5,328 bases of DNA, taken from the NCBI GenBank assembly GCA_947653505.1, contig CANTHI010000290.1, forward strand, positions 1 to 5,328. The letters run 5' to 3'. This DNA is from an uncultured Eubacterium sp. GTDB lineage: Bacteria; Bacillota_A; Clostridia; Lachnospirales; Lachnospiraceae. Under the pieces are notes generated by a model. That model searched no databases. It worked only from the letters and a program-made list of their open reading frames with translations, and was not told the DNA's origin. Shown piece by piece: positions 1 to 5,328 of the stretch. Both the position numbers and the translations under genes were made by a program. Numbering within the stretch: position 1 is the first letter of the stretch; every line of letters starts with the position of its first letter.

Positions 1-330
1 GCGTACATGCACGCAAAAAAAGAACAGATTGCTTGAATCTGTCCTAATGTCTGTTTTCTTATCCTCGTTATCTGTCAGCGCATTGTAGGTTGCCTGCGGG
101 CTGTAATTTTTTCCGTCTCTGTCGTTGCAGTTGCAGGCCGGAACTGAACCGGAGAGTACCTTGCCGAGAGATTCATAATGTTCTTTTTCTTCCTTTTCCA
201 GATTCTGGAACAGATCCTTTAATACCGTATCCCTCGCTTCTTTTCCATATCGGTTATACTTCTCAATACAGCTTTGCTCCTGTGTCTGTAAGTCTTTGAT
301 TGCGGTCGTTTCTTTTTCTGTTAAAATCAT
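1..330 (-). CDS. CotF-like spore coat protein, C-terminally truncated or partial
   Basis: The minus strand is open for 110 codons from an ATG at 330-328 to the window edge. The product begins MILTEKETTAIKDLQTQEQ and continues with a helical, Glu/Lys-rich segment (KYNRYGKEARD, then NLEKEEKEHYESLGKVLSG). This is the pattern of the N-terminal half of CotF-family spore-coat proteins: a LTEKE start, an E-KY motif, and a helix ending in an H-x-x-x-L turn before a Pro/Gly-poor loop. Such proteins form part of the coat of the mature spore. The start is supported by AAAGAGG at 346-340, nine bases upstream. After about residue 94 (NEDKKTD) the expected second helical half, normally with an LCTD/TEK-type segment, is absent. 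The frame instead reads through a terminator hairpin (15-44) with no stop. I infer decay or truncation; continuation beyond the window cannot be excluded. Family assignment is from remembered pattern only. Confidence 0.62.
   Translation of the reverse strand, partial: MILTEKETTAIKDLQTQEQSCIEKYNRYGKEARDTVLKDLFQNLEKEEKEHYESLGKVLSGSVPACNCNDRDGKNYSPQATYNALTDNEDKKTDIRTDSSNLFFFCVHVR
15..44 (-). terminator. Intrinsic terminator on the minus strand
   Basis: Read on the minus strand, GGACAGATT and AATCTGTTC pair as a 9-bp stem (one G-T wobble) around the loop CAAGC, followed directly by seven T. This is a textbook Rho-independent terminator for leftward transcription from the coat gene. On the plus strand no T-run follows the hairpin, so it is not obviously bidirectional. 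It lies inside the open frame of the coat-like gene. A TAG in another frame (46-44) sits right at its base, which suggests the gene once ended here or was joined here by a deletion. Confidence 0.7.
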
Positions 331-339
331 GTTTTCGTA

Positions 340-346
340 CCTCTTT
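340..346 (-). promoter_or_regulatory. Ribosome binding site of the coat-like gene
   Basis: The minus strand reads AAAGAGG followed by nine bases and then the ATG at 330. This spacing is normal and fixes the start codon chosen for the coat-like gene. Confidence 0.65.
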
Positions 347-384
347 CTTCTATAAAATTAGATGATAAGTTTTAATACAGGAGG

Positions 385-413
385 TATTATGTGTAAGGTG
401 AAAATATTTATAC
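385..413 (-). promoter_or_regulatory. Possible sporulation-type promoter for the coat-like gene
   Basis: On the minus strand GTATA (413-409) and CATAATA (391-385) are separated by 17 bp. The second element fits the SigG-type -10 pattern CATNMTA and the first fits four of five bases of the -35 pattern GMATR. The spacing is right, and the site lies about 55 bp upstream of the coat-like start codon, where a promoter is expected. The match is inferred by eye in AT-rich DNA, where chance hits are common. SigE or SigK control cannot be separated from SigG here. Confidence 0.3.
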
Positions 414-547
414 ATGATTTTCATTCAAAATTTCTGCGGTCTGTCCTGAGGGGACTGGATAGATTCTGTGCTCCCGGCACTGCGCCCCTGACTTCCTCCA
501 GTCTGCACATTGCTTCCACTATTGCCACTGCCACACCTGCAGCCTGA
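389..547 (+). CDS. Doubtful small ORF, 52 codons
   Basis: An ATG at 389 follows AGGAGG at 379-384 with a short four-base spacer, and the frame stays open for 52 codons to a TGA at 545-547. The product starts MCKVKIFIHDFHSKFLRSVL, a cationic, possibly amphipathic stretch. It ends in a Ser/Thr/Ala-rich tail (LTSSSLHIASTIATATPAA) with no recognisable domain. No clear promoter lies upstream; TATAAA at 351-356 has no good -35 partner. The Shine-Dalgarno match is the only strong evidence, and its bases overlap the possible minus-strand promoter. A weak hairpin follows 18 bases after the stop. It could be a small secreted or leader peptide, the remnant of a larger gene, or chance. I do not recognise it. 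Confidence 0.25.
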   Translation: MCKVKIFIHDFHSKFLRSVLRGLDRFCAPGTAPLTSSSLHIASTIATATPAA

Positions 548-565
548 GCACCTGCTGCGCCATAA

Positions 566-579
566 TGCCCGCAAGGGCA
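566..579 (+). other. Short hairpin, weak terminator at best
   Basis: TGCCC and GGGCA form a 5-bp stem around the GNRA-type loop GCAA. What follows is AAATTTATTT rather than a clean T-run, so terminator function is doubtful. It lies just downstream of the doubtful small ORF. Confidence 0.25.
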
Positions 580-683
580 AAATTTATTTAAGTAATTTTT
601 TACAATTTTTCTATCTATTTTTAAGTAAATTTAATGCTTTTAAAGTAATTCTAAACAAAAATTTATGAATTATATATACTTAA

Positions 684-712
684 TTGACTATTATATATAT
701 TTTCAATATAAT
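684..712 (+). promoter_or_regulatory. SigA-type promoter of the mannanase gene
   Basis: TTGACT (684-689, five of six bases of the -35 consensus) and TATAAT (707-712, a perfect -10) are separated by exactly 17 bp. A/T-rich DNA upstream could act as an UP element. Transcription would begin near 719, leaving a leader of about 40 nt before the ATG at 759. The promoter looks strong and constitutive on its own. No operator could be identified with confidence, although a 10-bp direct repeat brackets the -35 box. Confidence 0.75.
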
Positions 713-745
713 ACAGGTAGTTAACAGTTGCAGTAATAAACTTAT

Positions 746-753
746 AAAGGAGG
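746..753 (+). promoter_or_regulatory. Strong ribosome binding site that sets the mannanase start
   Basis: AAAGGAGG ends five bases before the ATG at 759-761. This decides the start: the same frame is open further up to a TTG at 684, but that codon is the promoter's -35 box and would lie outside the transcript. Confidence 0.85.
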
Positions 754-758
754 ATAAT

Positions 759-854
759 ATGAAGTACAAAAAAGCTAAAAAAATTATTGCACAACTGCTT
801 ACGGCAATTATGTGTCTTACTGCACTGCCTGTTTCAGCTATGCCTGTTTATGCA
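759..854 (+). other. Signal peptide coding region
   Basis: The product starts MKYKKAKKIIAQLLTAIMCL and ends PVSAMPVYA before an acidic mature start (ENAES). The Lys-rich n-region, hydrophobic h-region and small residues at -3 and -1 fit Sec export with signal peptidase I cleavage after residue 32. Cleavage after VSA at 27 is an alternative. Cys19 is not in a convincing lipobox, so a lipoprotein is unlikely. Confidence 0.85.
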
Positions 855-3800
855 GAAAACGCAGAGTCACAGGAACATTCCGACGAAAACATCTCTGTTC
901 CGTCAGAAGATTGTGCCGGTTCCGCAGAATCACAAACAAATCTAACAAACGAATCCACCGAATCTGATTCTACCCCCCCCCTTGCAACATTGACGATCTG
1001 ACAGAATCAGAAAAAGAAGATTCTGCTTCGCCTGACAATCCGGTCAACAGCACAGGATCATCCGATGAGATCATTCTGGAAGCACCGGAAAACACTTCGC
1101 AATCAAATACTCCCATGCCTTTGGCAGAGGCAATTTCTGAAACACTGGATTTTACATCCGGGATTACTGACTGGTCTGGCAGCTCTGGCAGTGATCCAAC
1201 CGTATCTTTATCTCACAAGTCTGACAAAAACTGGTTAGAAGCTGACATTACGTTTACAAACTCCAGCTGGCAAACCGCCGCTGTTGAGTACAAATCCGGC
1301 ACAGAATTAGATTTTTCTGCCTACCGCCAGATGAAAGTGGACTTTTATTATACAACCGCAGATAATTTAAAAGATATCTTTATCCAATGTCCTGATATCT
1401 CTGATACGACTTCAGACATTAACAGCGATCCGCTGACAGAAGACAGCTGGACAAAAACTACGGTACTCTTTCATTTGAAAGAGAATCCCAGCAATGTAAA
1501 CGGACTCAGATTTGAATTTAAAGGCCATGACAACTGTCCGGTAAACCAATCCTGCAAAATTTATATTGGCGGAATTACTTTTTCTAACCCCCAGATTGAG
1601 CAGCTCAAAGACTGCTACGATTTTGCAGAAAGCGACGAAGGCTGGGCTGCCGGAAGCTGGCTAAGTTCTGACAATGGCGTTACACAAATGGTTTCTCATG
1701 ATGCCACACGCGGGCAGCTTGCCGCTGCGTTAGATTTCAGCAATGCGTCTGACAAGGATTGGCAAAATACAAGCGTCAGCAAAAAAAACGCCCCGGGATT
1801 TATATTCGGTGAATGGAATAAAATGTCATTGGACTTTTACTACAAACCATCGGATTTGCAAACGGGCGAACTGGCTCTGTCAGCAGTTGCATACGCAGAC
1901 GAAAACCACACAGTAAATATTTTCAGCGGAAGCCATGCCTTCAAAGCATCCCAAAATATGGAAACAGGATCGGACGGCTATGCAAAAGCGACCGTTGATT
2001 TTGATCTGGACACTTCCAGTATCACAAGCAGCCTTCCAAACGAACTGATGCTTGTGATAAACGGCAATTCCACAAATTTTAACGGAACCGTTTACATCGA
2101 CAACATCAGATTTAAAAATGTACAAATCGAAAAGATTCTGCCATCTTACGAATTTACAGACAGCGCCCAGAACTGGGGTCCTGGAAGCTGGCTGACTGAC
2201 GGCGTCACGCAGGCTGTCTGGCATGACTCTGACAGCAAACGGCTGGCCGCCAGCCTGGATTTCAGCAAGATGACCAATGATGGCTGGCATAATTCCAGTG
2301 TCAGCGTAACCGCGGAGAAAGGCTTTGATTTCAGCGATTATAACAAAATGACACTGGATTTTTACTACAGACCTTCAGATATGAGCAAAGGAAGCCTTGT
2401 CATCCGTCCGGTTGCCGAACAAAACAGCAGCCCGGAAAACCAGATTTTTATCGGACAATCCAAAGACGTCAACAATCTGCAAAAGACTGACGCAGGCGGC
2501 GGCTATGTAAAGGTATCCTTTACCTTTGACCTGGCAGAAGCCAACACCTCTGCCGTGTTTCCAAAGGAAATGCTGCTGAATATCGTAGGAACCAGTACAG
2601 ATTTTCATGGCACTGTTTACATAGATAATATTTGTTTTACAAAAGAAAACCTGTATGTCACTTCCACAATAAAAGCTGACAGCAAAACGAATCTGTCCAC
2701 TGACGCTGACAGGCTGACTGTCAATGGCTCCAATTATCCATATGAAACAGCCATCAGTCTGGCTGACAAAGACGCAACGGACGCCACAAAGCGAATTTAC
2801 CAATATTTAAAAGCCATCGGGACATCCGGTTCTGTCATATATGGACATATGGAAGACACTTCCCTAAAAGCAGGCTATGCCGGTCTGTCTCCATCTGACA
2901 CCAAAGACGTGACCGGTAGCCTGTCCGCTATTGACGGCTATGACTGCGGCGGATCCTTCAGCGGCTTTAAAGATAAATATGACAAACTATATCCGGGCGA
3001 ATCGTGGACGGGTTCCACCGTACAGGACGATGTCCGGGCCGCAGCGCTCCTCTCTAAAAAATCGATAGAAGAAGGCGCCGTCATCACACTCTCTTCCCAT
3101 ATGCCGAATTTCGCATATGCCAGGCTGCGTGCAGATGCGGACAGCTATACGAAATCTTACGAAAAATACGATTACAGCGGCGGCGACTCTTACAAAGCAG
3201 ACGGCGGCGAATGTATGAAAAATATTCTGCCAGGCCAAAAATATAACGAAGCATTTACCGCGCATCTGGATTTGATCGCGGAATACGCACAGTATGTAGA
3301 TGCTCCGATTCTCTTCCGCCCGCTGCACGAAAACACCGGGGGATGGTTCTGGTGGGGAAGCGCCTGCTCCGCAGAGACCTATAAAAGCGTATTTAAATAC
3401 ACGGTAGAGTATTTGCGTGACATCAGGGGTATCCATAATCTGATCTACGTATACGCTCCTGGCACGGAATCTGCAACCGAAGCTGAATATGGAGAACGTT
3501 ACCCAGGCGATGGATACGTAGATATGGTTGGTTTCGATTCTTATGATTCCAGGCCAACCGCAGATGAAAACTACACTTTCCAGACGGAGTTAGAAAAAAA
3601 TATTCAGATGATCAGCGGTTTTGCCAAAACACATGGCAAGCTTTTTGCCATAACGGAAACAGGCATTGCAAACGGCGACAGCTGCGCACTGCTTGCAAAG
3701 GACAACCCACGCAAAGACTGGTACTGTGAAATATTGAATCTGGCAGCAAATCCGGCATATAACTGCTGCTACTTTATGCTCTGGTCCAATTATTCGACTT

Positions 3801-5328
3801 CCGGAAACTACTATTCCCCATTCGTGATCAAAGACAACGGGGACGGAACATTATACGGACATGAAATGTTAGACGGATTTATCCGATTTTACAATGATGA
3901 ACGCAGTATATTTGCATCTGATCAAAAGAATACCGTATACAGCAACGCCATTCCTGTGCCGGATACTTCCGCCGCGGACGGAGGCATTCTGGACGGTTAC
4001 TTTACCGCTCCTGCAGAAGGCAGCAGGATTGCAGGCGCGACGGCTATCCGGGCAAGGCTGTCCAAAGAATTATCTGCCGGAACAGCGGATTTGAAATTTG
4101 TACTGTCCGGCGTCAACGGCCAAAGCATCGAACTGTCCCCAACGCAGGAAGCTGACAAACGGACCTATACGGCTTCGCTTTCCGCGGAGCAGGCAGCGTC
4201 GCTGGATCCGGCTGCGGACGGAAAGCTGGCGCTATATGCAAACGGCCAGAAACTGCAGGAACTATGGATGATTATCAATATTGCAGAACCGGAAGACGAC
4301 CCTCTGGTTGTAGACACCTTTGAATCCTATCTTGGCTTTGATAACTTACTGGCAGGCAAATGGACGACCAATAAAAAGTCCGGCTCCACCCTGGATATTT
4401 CGATCTCCCAGGATACGCACAGCGCAAATGGATTATATGCGTTAAAGCTTAGCTTCTCCATGCCAAAGGGCGGATATGTCGGCACAGAAATCACAAAAAA
4501 AGCAGACTGGTCTTCCTGCAATGCGCTGCAGTTCTGGGTAAAGCCGGACGGCCTGAACCAAAAGACTGTTTTACAGATTAAAGCAGGGAGCAATGCCTAT
4601 GAAGCATATTTAAATCAATATGACGCATATCGGAACGCGCAGCAGCCACTTCTTGTCACGCTTCCATTCAGCTGCTTTAAGCTGAATGGTTCCGGTACAG
4701 CACTTACAAGTGAAACTGCCAAAGACCTTACCGGCTTTGGTCTCTGGGTGAACGCTCTGGACGAATCTTTTACTGAAGAAGGAAGCATGATTTCGGGTGT
4801 GTTATATTATGACGATATCAAAGCAATATATACAGAAGGCACGGAACCTGTATTTGAACCTGTATCTGACGCAAAAGGTGATAACCCGTCCGGACAGCCG
4901 CAAAAACCAGGCAGCAGCTCTGGTTCATCCAGTGGCTCCGGCTCATCCAGCGGCTCCGGCTCATCCGGCGGCTGGTATCCATCCACACCGTCTTCCACAG
5001 GAACCCCTGGCGCTTCCGGAAGCAAACCAGATGCTTCCCCAGATCCACTCCCGCAGCCAGCAGACCAGCCGCTTAAAAATATCGTTATAAACGCTGTCTC
5101 CATAAATGAAGACGGTGCATTTACAGACGCAGACGGAGAATTGATCCGCAATGCGATTGTAAAGGCTCCTGACGGCCATAAGTACATCACAGATTCCAAC
5201 GGCAAAAAAAGAACCTCTGGTTTTGTAGATACGACAGACGGAACAACCTACTATATAAAACAAACTGGCATTGTTGCCGAAATTTTTAAAGGTAACGGGC
5301 GTATGGCTTACAGTCCCGCTTGCGGAGC
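759..5328 (+). CDS. Secreted multimodular GH26 endo-beta-1,4-mannanase, interrupted by a C9 frameshift and cut by the window edge
   Basis: The protein would hydrolyse internal beta-1,4-mannosidic bonds of mannan, glucomannan or galactomannan outside the cell. The start at 759 follows a strong ribosome binding site. Residues 1-32 are a signal peptide: a Lys-rich start, a hydrophobic core, and likely cleavage after VYA at 32. In order follow an acidic Ser/Glu linker (33-127), three CBM-like modules (128-279, 280-456, 457-631), the GH26 domain (about 665-1053, catalytic E858 and E967), an Ig-like module (1077-1177), a CBM23-like module (1183-1358), a Ser/Gly/Pro linker and a wall-binding-type repeat region to the edge (1523). 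As written, the first frame stops at TGA 999-1001 after 80 codons. The frame starting TGC at 983 is then open for 4.3 kb. The pieces join if the C-run 973-981 has ten C, or by a -1 slip. No partner gene is visible. Roseburia-type gut mannanases use a similar GH26 and CBM set. Confidence 0.92.
973..981 (+). repeat. Nine-C homopolymer causing the frame break
   Basis: Nine consecutive C lie in codons 72-75 of the mannanase gene, in the low-complexity linker between signal peptide and first binding module. With nine C the start-codon frame reads on to TGA at 999-1001 and yields an 80-residue exported fragment. The catalytic frame cannot be reached from upstream because it has a TGA at 965-967. 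Ten or seven C would give one continuous gene. Long C or G runs in surface-protein genes are known slipped-strand (phase-variation) sites, and also known sequencing-error sites; the sequence alone cannot tell which applies. Confidence 0.9.
1002..1025 (+). other. Small hairpin downstream of the C-run
   Basis: CAGAATC (1002-1008) and GATTCTG (1019-1025) form a perfect 7-bp inverted repeat with a 10-base A-rich loop. It starts 20 bases after the C-run and spans the first bases past the premature stop. It might act as a stimulator for recoding, but it is AU-rich and further away than usual frameshift stimulators. Confidence 0.3.
1139..2650 (+). repeat. Three tandem CBM-like beta-sandwich modules (CBM27-like, tentative)
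   Basis: Three homologous modules follow one another: 1139-1594 (152 residues), 1595-2125 (177) and 2126-2650 (175). Modules 2 and 3 are close: both have GSWL, then GVTQ, LAA(A/S)LDFS, NKM(S/T)LDFYY(K/R)PSD and a final GTVYIDNI-F strand. Module 1 is shorter and more divergent but keeps a central MKVDFYY strand and a closing IYIGGITF strand. The closing Y-I-D-N-I-x-F type strand, the buried Trp residues and the length are typical of carbohydrate-binding beta-sandwich modules. Placement before a GH26 domain suggests mannan binding, and CBM27 is my best guess for the family. Divergence between the copies argues for old duplication. Confidence 0.65.
2750..3916 (+). other. GH26 catalytic domain
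   Basis: The domain (about residues 665-1053) has the (beta/alpha)8 GH26 signatures in order. There is a start helix with IYQYLK and VIYGHMEDTS, then DTKDVTGSLSAIDGYDCGG, then TLSSHMPN (H781). The acid/base motif FRPLHENTGGWFWWG follows, with Glu858 at 3329-3331. Next come the strand YPGDGYVDMVGFDSYD and the nucleophile motif AITETG, with Glu967 at 3656-3658. A late Trp1009 in MLWSNYS fits the conserved aromatic of the -1 subsite. The two glutamates are 109 residues apart, close to the 108 between E212 and E320 of Cellvibrio Man26A. All catalytic residues are present, so the domain should be active if expressed. Endo-mannanase is the usual GH26 activity; other specificities exist. Confidence 0.93.
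3986..4288 (+). other. Ig-like linker module
   Basis: About 100 residues (1077-1177), beginning ILDGYFTAPAEGSRIAG and ending ELWMIINIAE, alternate hydrophobic and polar residues as in a small beta-sandwich. Modules of this kind often sit between a GH26 domain and a following CBM. No binding or catalytic motif was seen; a spacer role is inferred. Confidence 0.5.
4304..4831 (+). other. CBM23-like mannan-binding module
   Basis: Residues 1183-1358 begin with the VDTFESYLGFDNLL type opening and continue with GLYALKLSF, GYVGTEI, DWSSCNALQFWVKPDG, YEAYLNQYDAY and a closing LYYDDIKAIY strand. The opening D-x-F-E-x-Y, the L-x-F-W-V-K-P-D-G strand and the D-D-I closing strand match my memory of CBM23, a mannan-binding family commonly placed after GH26 domains. 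The related beta-sandwich family CBM11 is the main alternative. Confidence 0.65.
4916..4969 (+). repeat. 18-bp minisatellite in the Ser/Gly linker
   Basis: Three tandem 18-bp units start at 4916, 4934 and 4952. The second and third differ at one base (GGCTCCGGCTCATCC then AGC or GGC); the first is more diverged. They encode the Gly-Ser core of a flexible linker that runs on as a Pro/Ser/Asp-rich segment to about 5071. The linker joins the CBM23-like module to the presumed wall-binding region. The repeats keep the frame, so copy-number change would alter linker length only. Confidence 0.75.
5099..5328 (+). other. Start of a choline/cell-wall-binding-type repeat region
   Basis: From about residue 1448 the product shows units with a period near 22 residues: GELIRNAIVKAPDGHKYITD, then GKKRTSGFVDTTDGTTYYIK, then GIVAEIFKGNGRMAY. 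Each has a Gly start, a hydrophobic pair and an aromatic pair after a DG or NG turn. This resembles the glucan/choline-binding repeats (CW_binding type) that hold Firmicute exoenzymes on the envelope. Only the beginning is in the window, so the number of units and any further anchor are unknown. Confidence 0.5.

Larger units (their letters stand above)
331..683. other. Intergenic region between divergent genes
   Basis: This stretch separates the leftward coat-like gene from the rightward mannanase. Bases 331-425 are AT-rich and hold the coat gene's ribosome binding site, its possible promoter and the start of the doubtful small ORF. Bases about 430-580 are clearly GC-richer, with short inverted repeats (GACTGGA at 453-459 with TCCAGTC at 497-503; AGGGG at 449-453 with CCCCT at 485-489). 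No frame there gives a recognisable protein on either strand. Bases 581-683 are almost pure A/T, with three loose copies of TTTAAGTAA or TTTAAAGTAA (587-595, 620-628, 639-648). I see no riboswitch, tRNA or CcpA cre-like operator. Confidence 0.5.

Noticed and set aside
1..14. Near-palindrome GCGT...ACGC at the left edge
   Set aside because: It is too short and imperfect, and cut by the window edge, so no function can be supported.
90..299. Plus-strand 69-codon frame
   Set aside because: It is antisense to the CotF-like gene, whose protein pattern and ribosome binding site are far more convincing.
412..639. Minus-strand frame with a CPCGH motif and an Ala/Gly-rich stretch
   Set aside because: It has no ATG or usable GTG/TTG start with a ribosome binding site, its first part is plain A/T-rich intergenic DNA, and no family fits.
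587..648. Three TTTAAGTAA-like repeats as an operator or origin element
   Set aside because: Spacing is irregular (33 and 19 bp), one copy differs, and the surrounding DNA is so A/T-rich that such matches are expected by chance.
684..758. Upstream extension of the mannanase start to a TTG at 684
   Set aside because: That TTG is the -35 box of the promoter and lies upstream of the likely transcript start. The ATG at 759 has an ideal ribosome binding site and begins a clean signal peptide.
1880..3436. Long minus-strand open frames at 1880-2290, 2375-2803 and 2987-3436
   Set aside because: All lie opposite the GH26 protein's coding frame, have no ribosome binding site or recognisable domain, and show the skewed Cys/Phe/Val composition typical of antisense frames.
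3894..5090. Plus-strand alternative frames at 3894-4094 and 4797-5090
   Set aside because: They overlap the mannanase frame without their own ribosome binding site. The Ala-His-Pro repeats at the second come from the out-of-frame linker repeats.
4327..5263. Minus-strand open frames at 4327-4593, 4807-5205, 4818-5048 and 4961-5263
   Set aside because: They are antisense to the CBM23-like and linker regions. The Pro-Glu-Leu-Asp repeat in one of them is only the reverse reading of the Ser/Gly minisatellite.

Overview
The window looks like the chromosome of a gut-type, spore-forming Firmicute, most likely a Lachnospiraceae or related Clostridia. The reasons are a CotF-type spore-coat gene, strong AGGAGG-type ribosome binding sites, very AT-rich intergenic DNA beside moderately GC-rich coding DNA, and a large secreted multimodular mannanase of the kind known from fibre-degrading Clostridia. 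The species cannot be named from the sequence.

Layout: (1) Bases 1-330, minus strand: the start and middle of a CotF-like spore-coat protein. Its frame runs off the left edge, but it also runs through an apparent intrinsic terminator (15-44) and loses family resemblance there, so the gene is probably truncated. (2) Bases 331-683: intergenic DNA between divergent genes. It holds the coat gene's ribosome binding site, a possible sporulation promoter, a doubtful 52-codon ORF with a good Shine-Dalgarno sequence, and a GC-richer patch of unknown origin. (3) Bases 684-758: a near-consensus vegetative promoter (TTGACT, 17 bp, TATAAT), a leader of about 40 nt and a strong ribosome binding site. (4) Bases 759-5328, plus strand: one giant gene filling the rest of the window and running off the right edge.

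The giant gene encodes an exported GH26 endo-beta-1,4-mannanase of at least 1,523 residues. The order is signal peptide, acidic Ser/Glu linker, three tandem carbohydrate-binding-like beta-sandwich modules, GH26 catalytic domain with both catalytic glutamates, Ig-like module, CBM23-like module, Ser/Gly/Pro linker, and the start of a choline/cell-wall-binding-type repeat region. This suggests a surface-attached enzyme that grips and cuts mannan outside the cell.

The main oddity is a run of nine C residues (973-981) just after the signal peptide. As written it shifts the frame, so the start-codon frame ends after 80 codons while the other 4.3 kb stay fully open in the -1 frame. One extra C, two fewer C, transcriptional slippage or a -1 ribosomal slip would rejoin the parts. 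It could be a phase-variable switch, a recoding site or a sequencing error. Residue numbers below assume ten C residues.

No tRNA, rRNA, CRISPR array, insertion sequence or transposase was seen.
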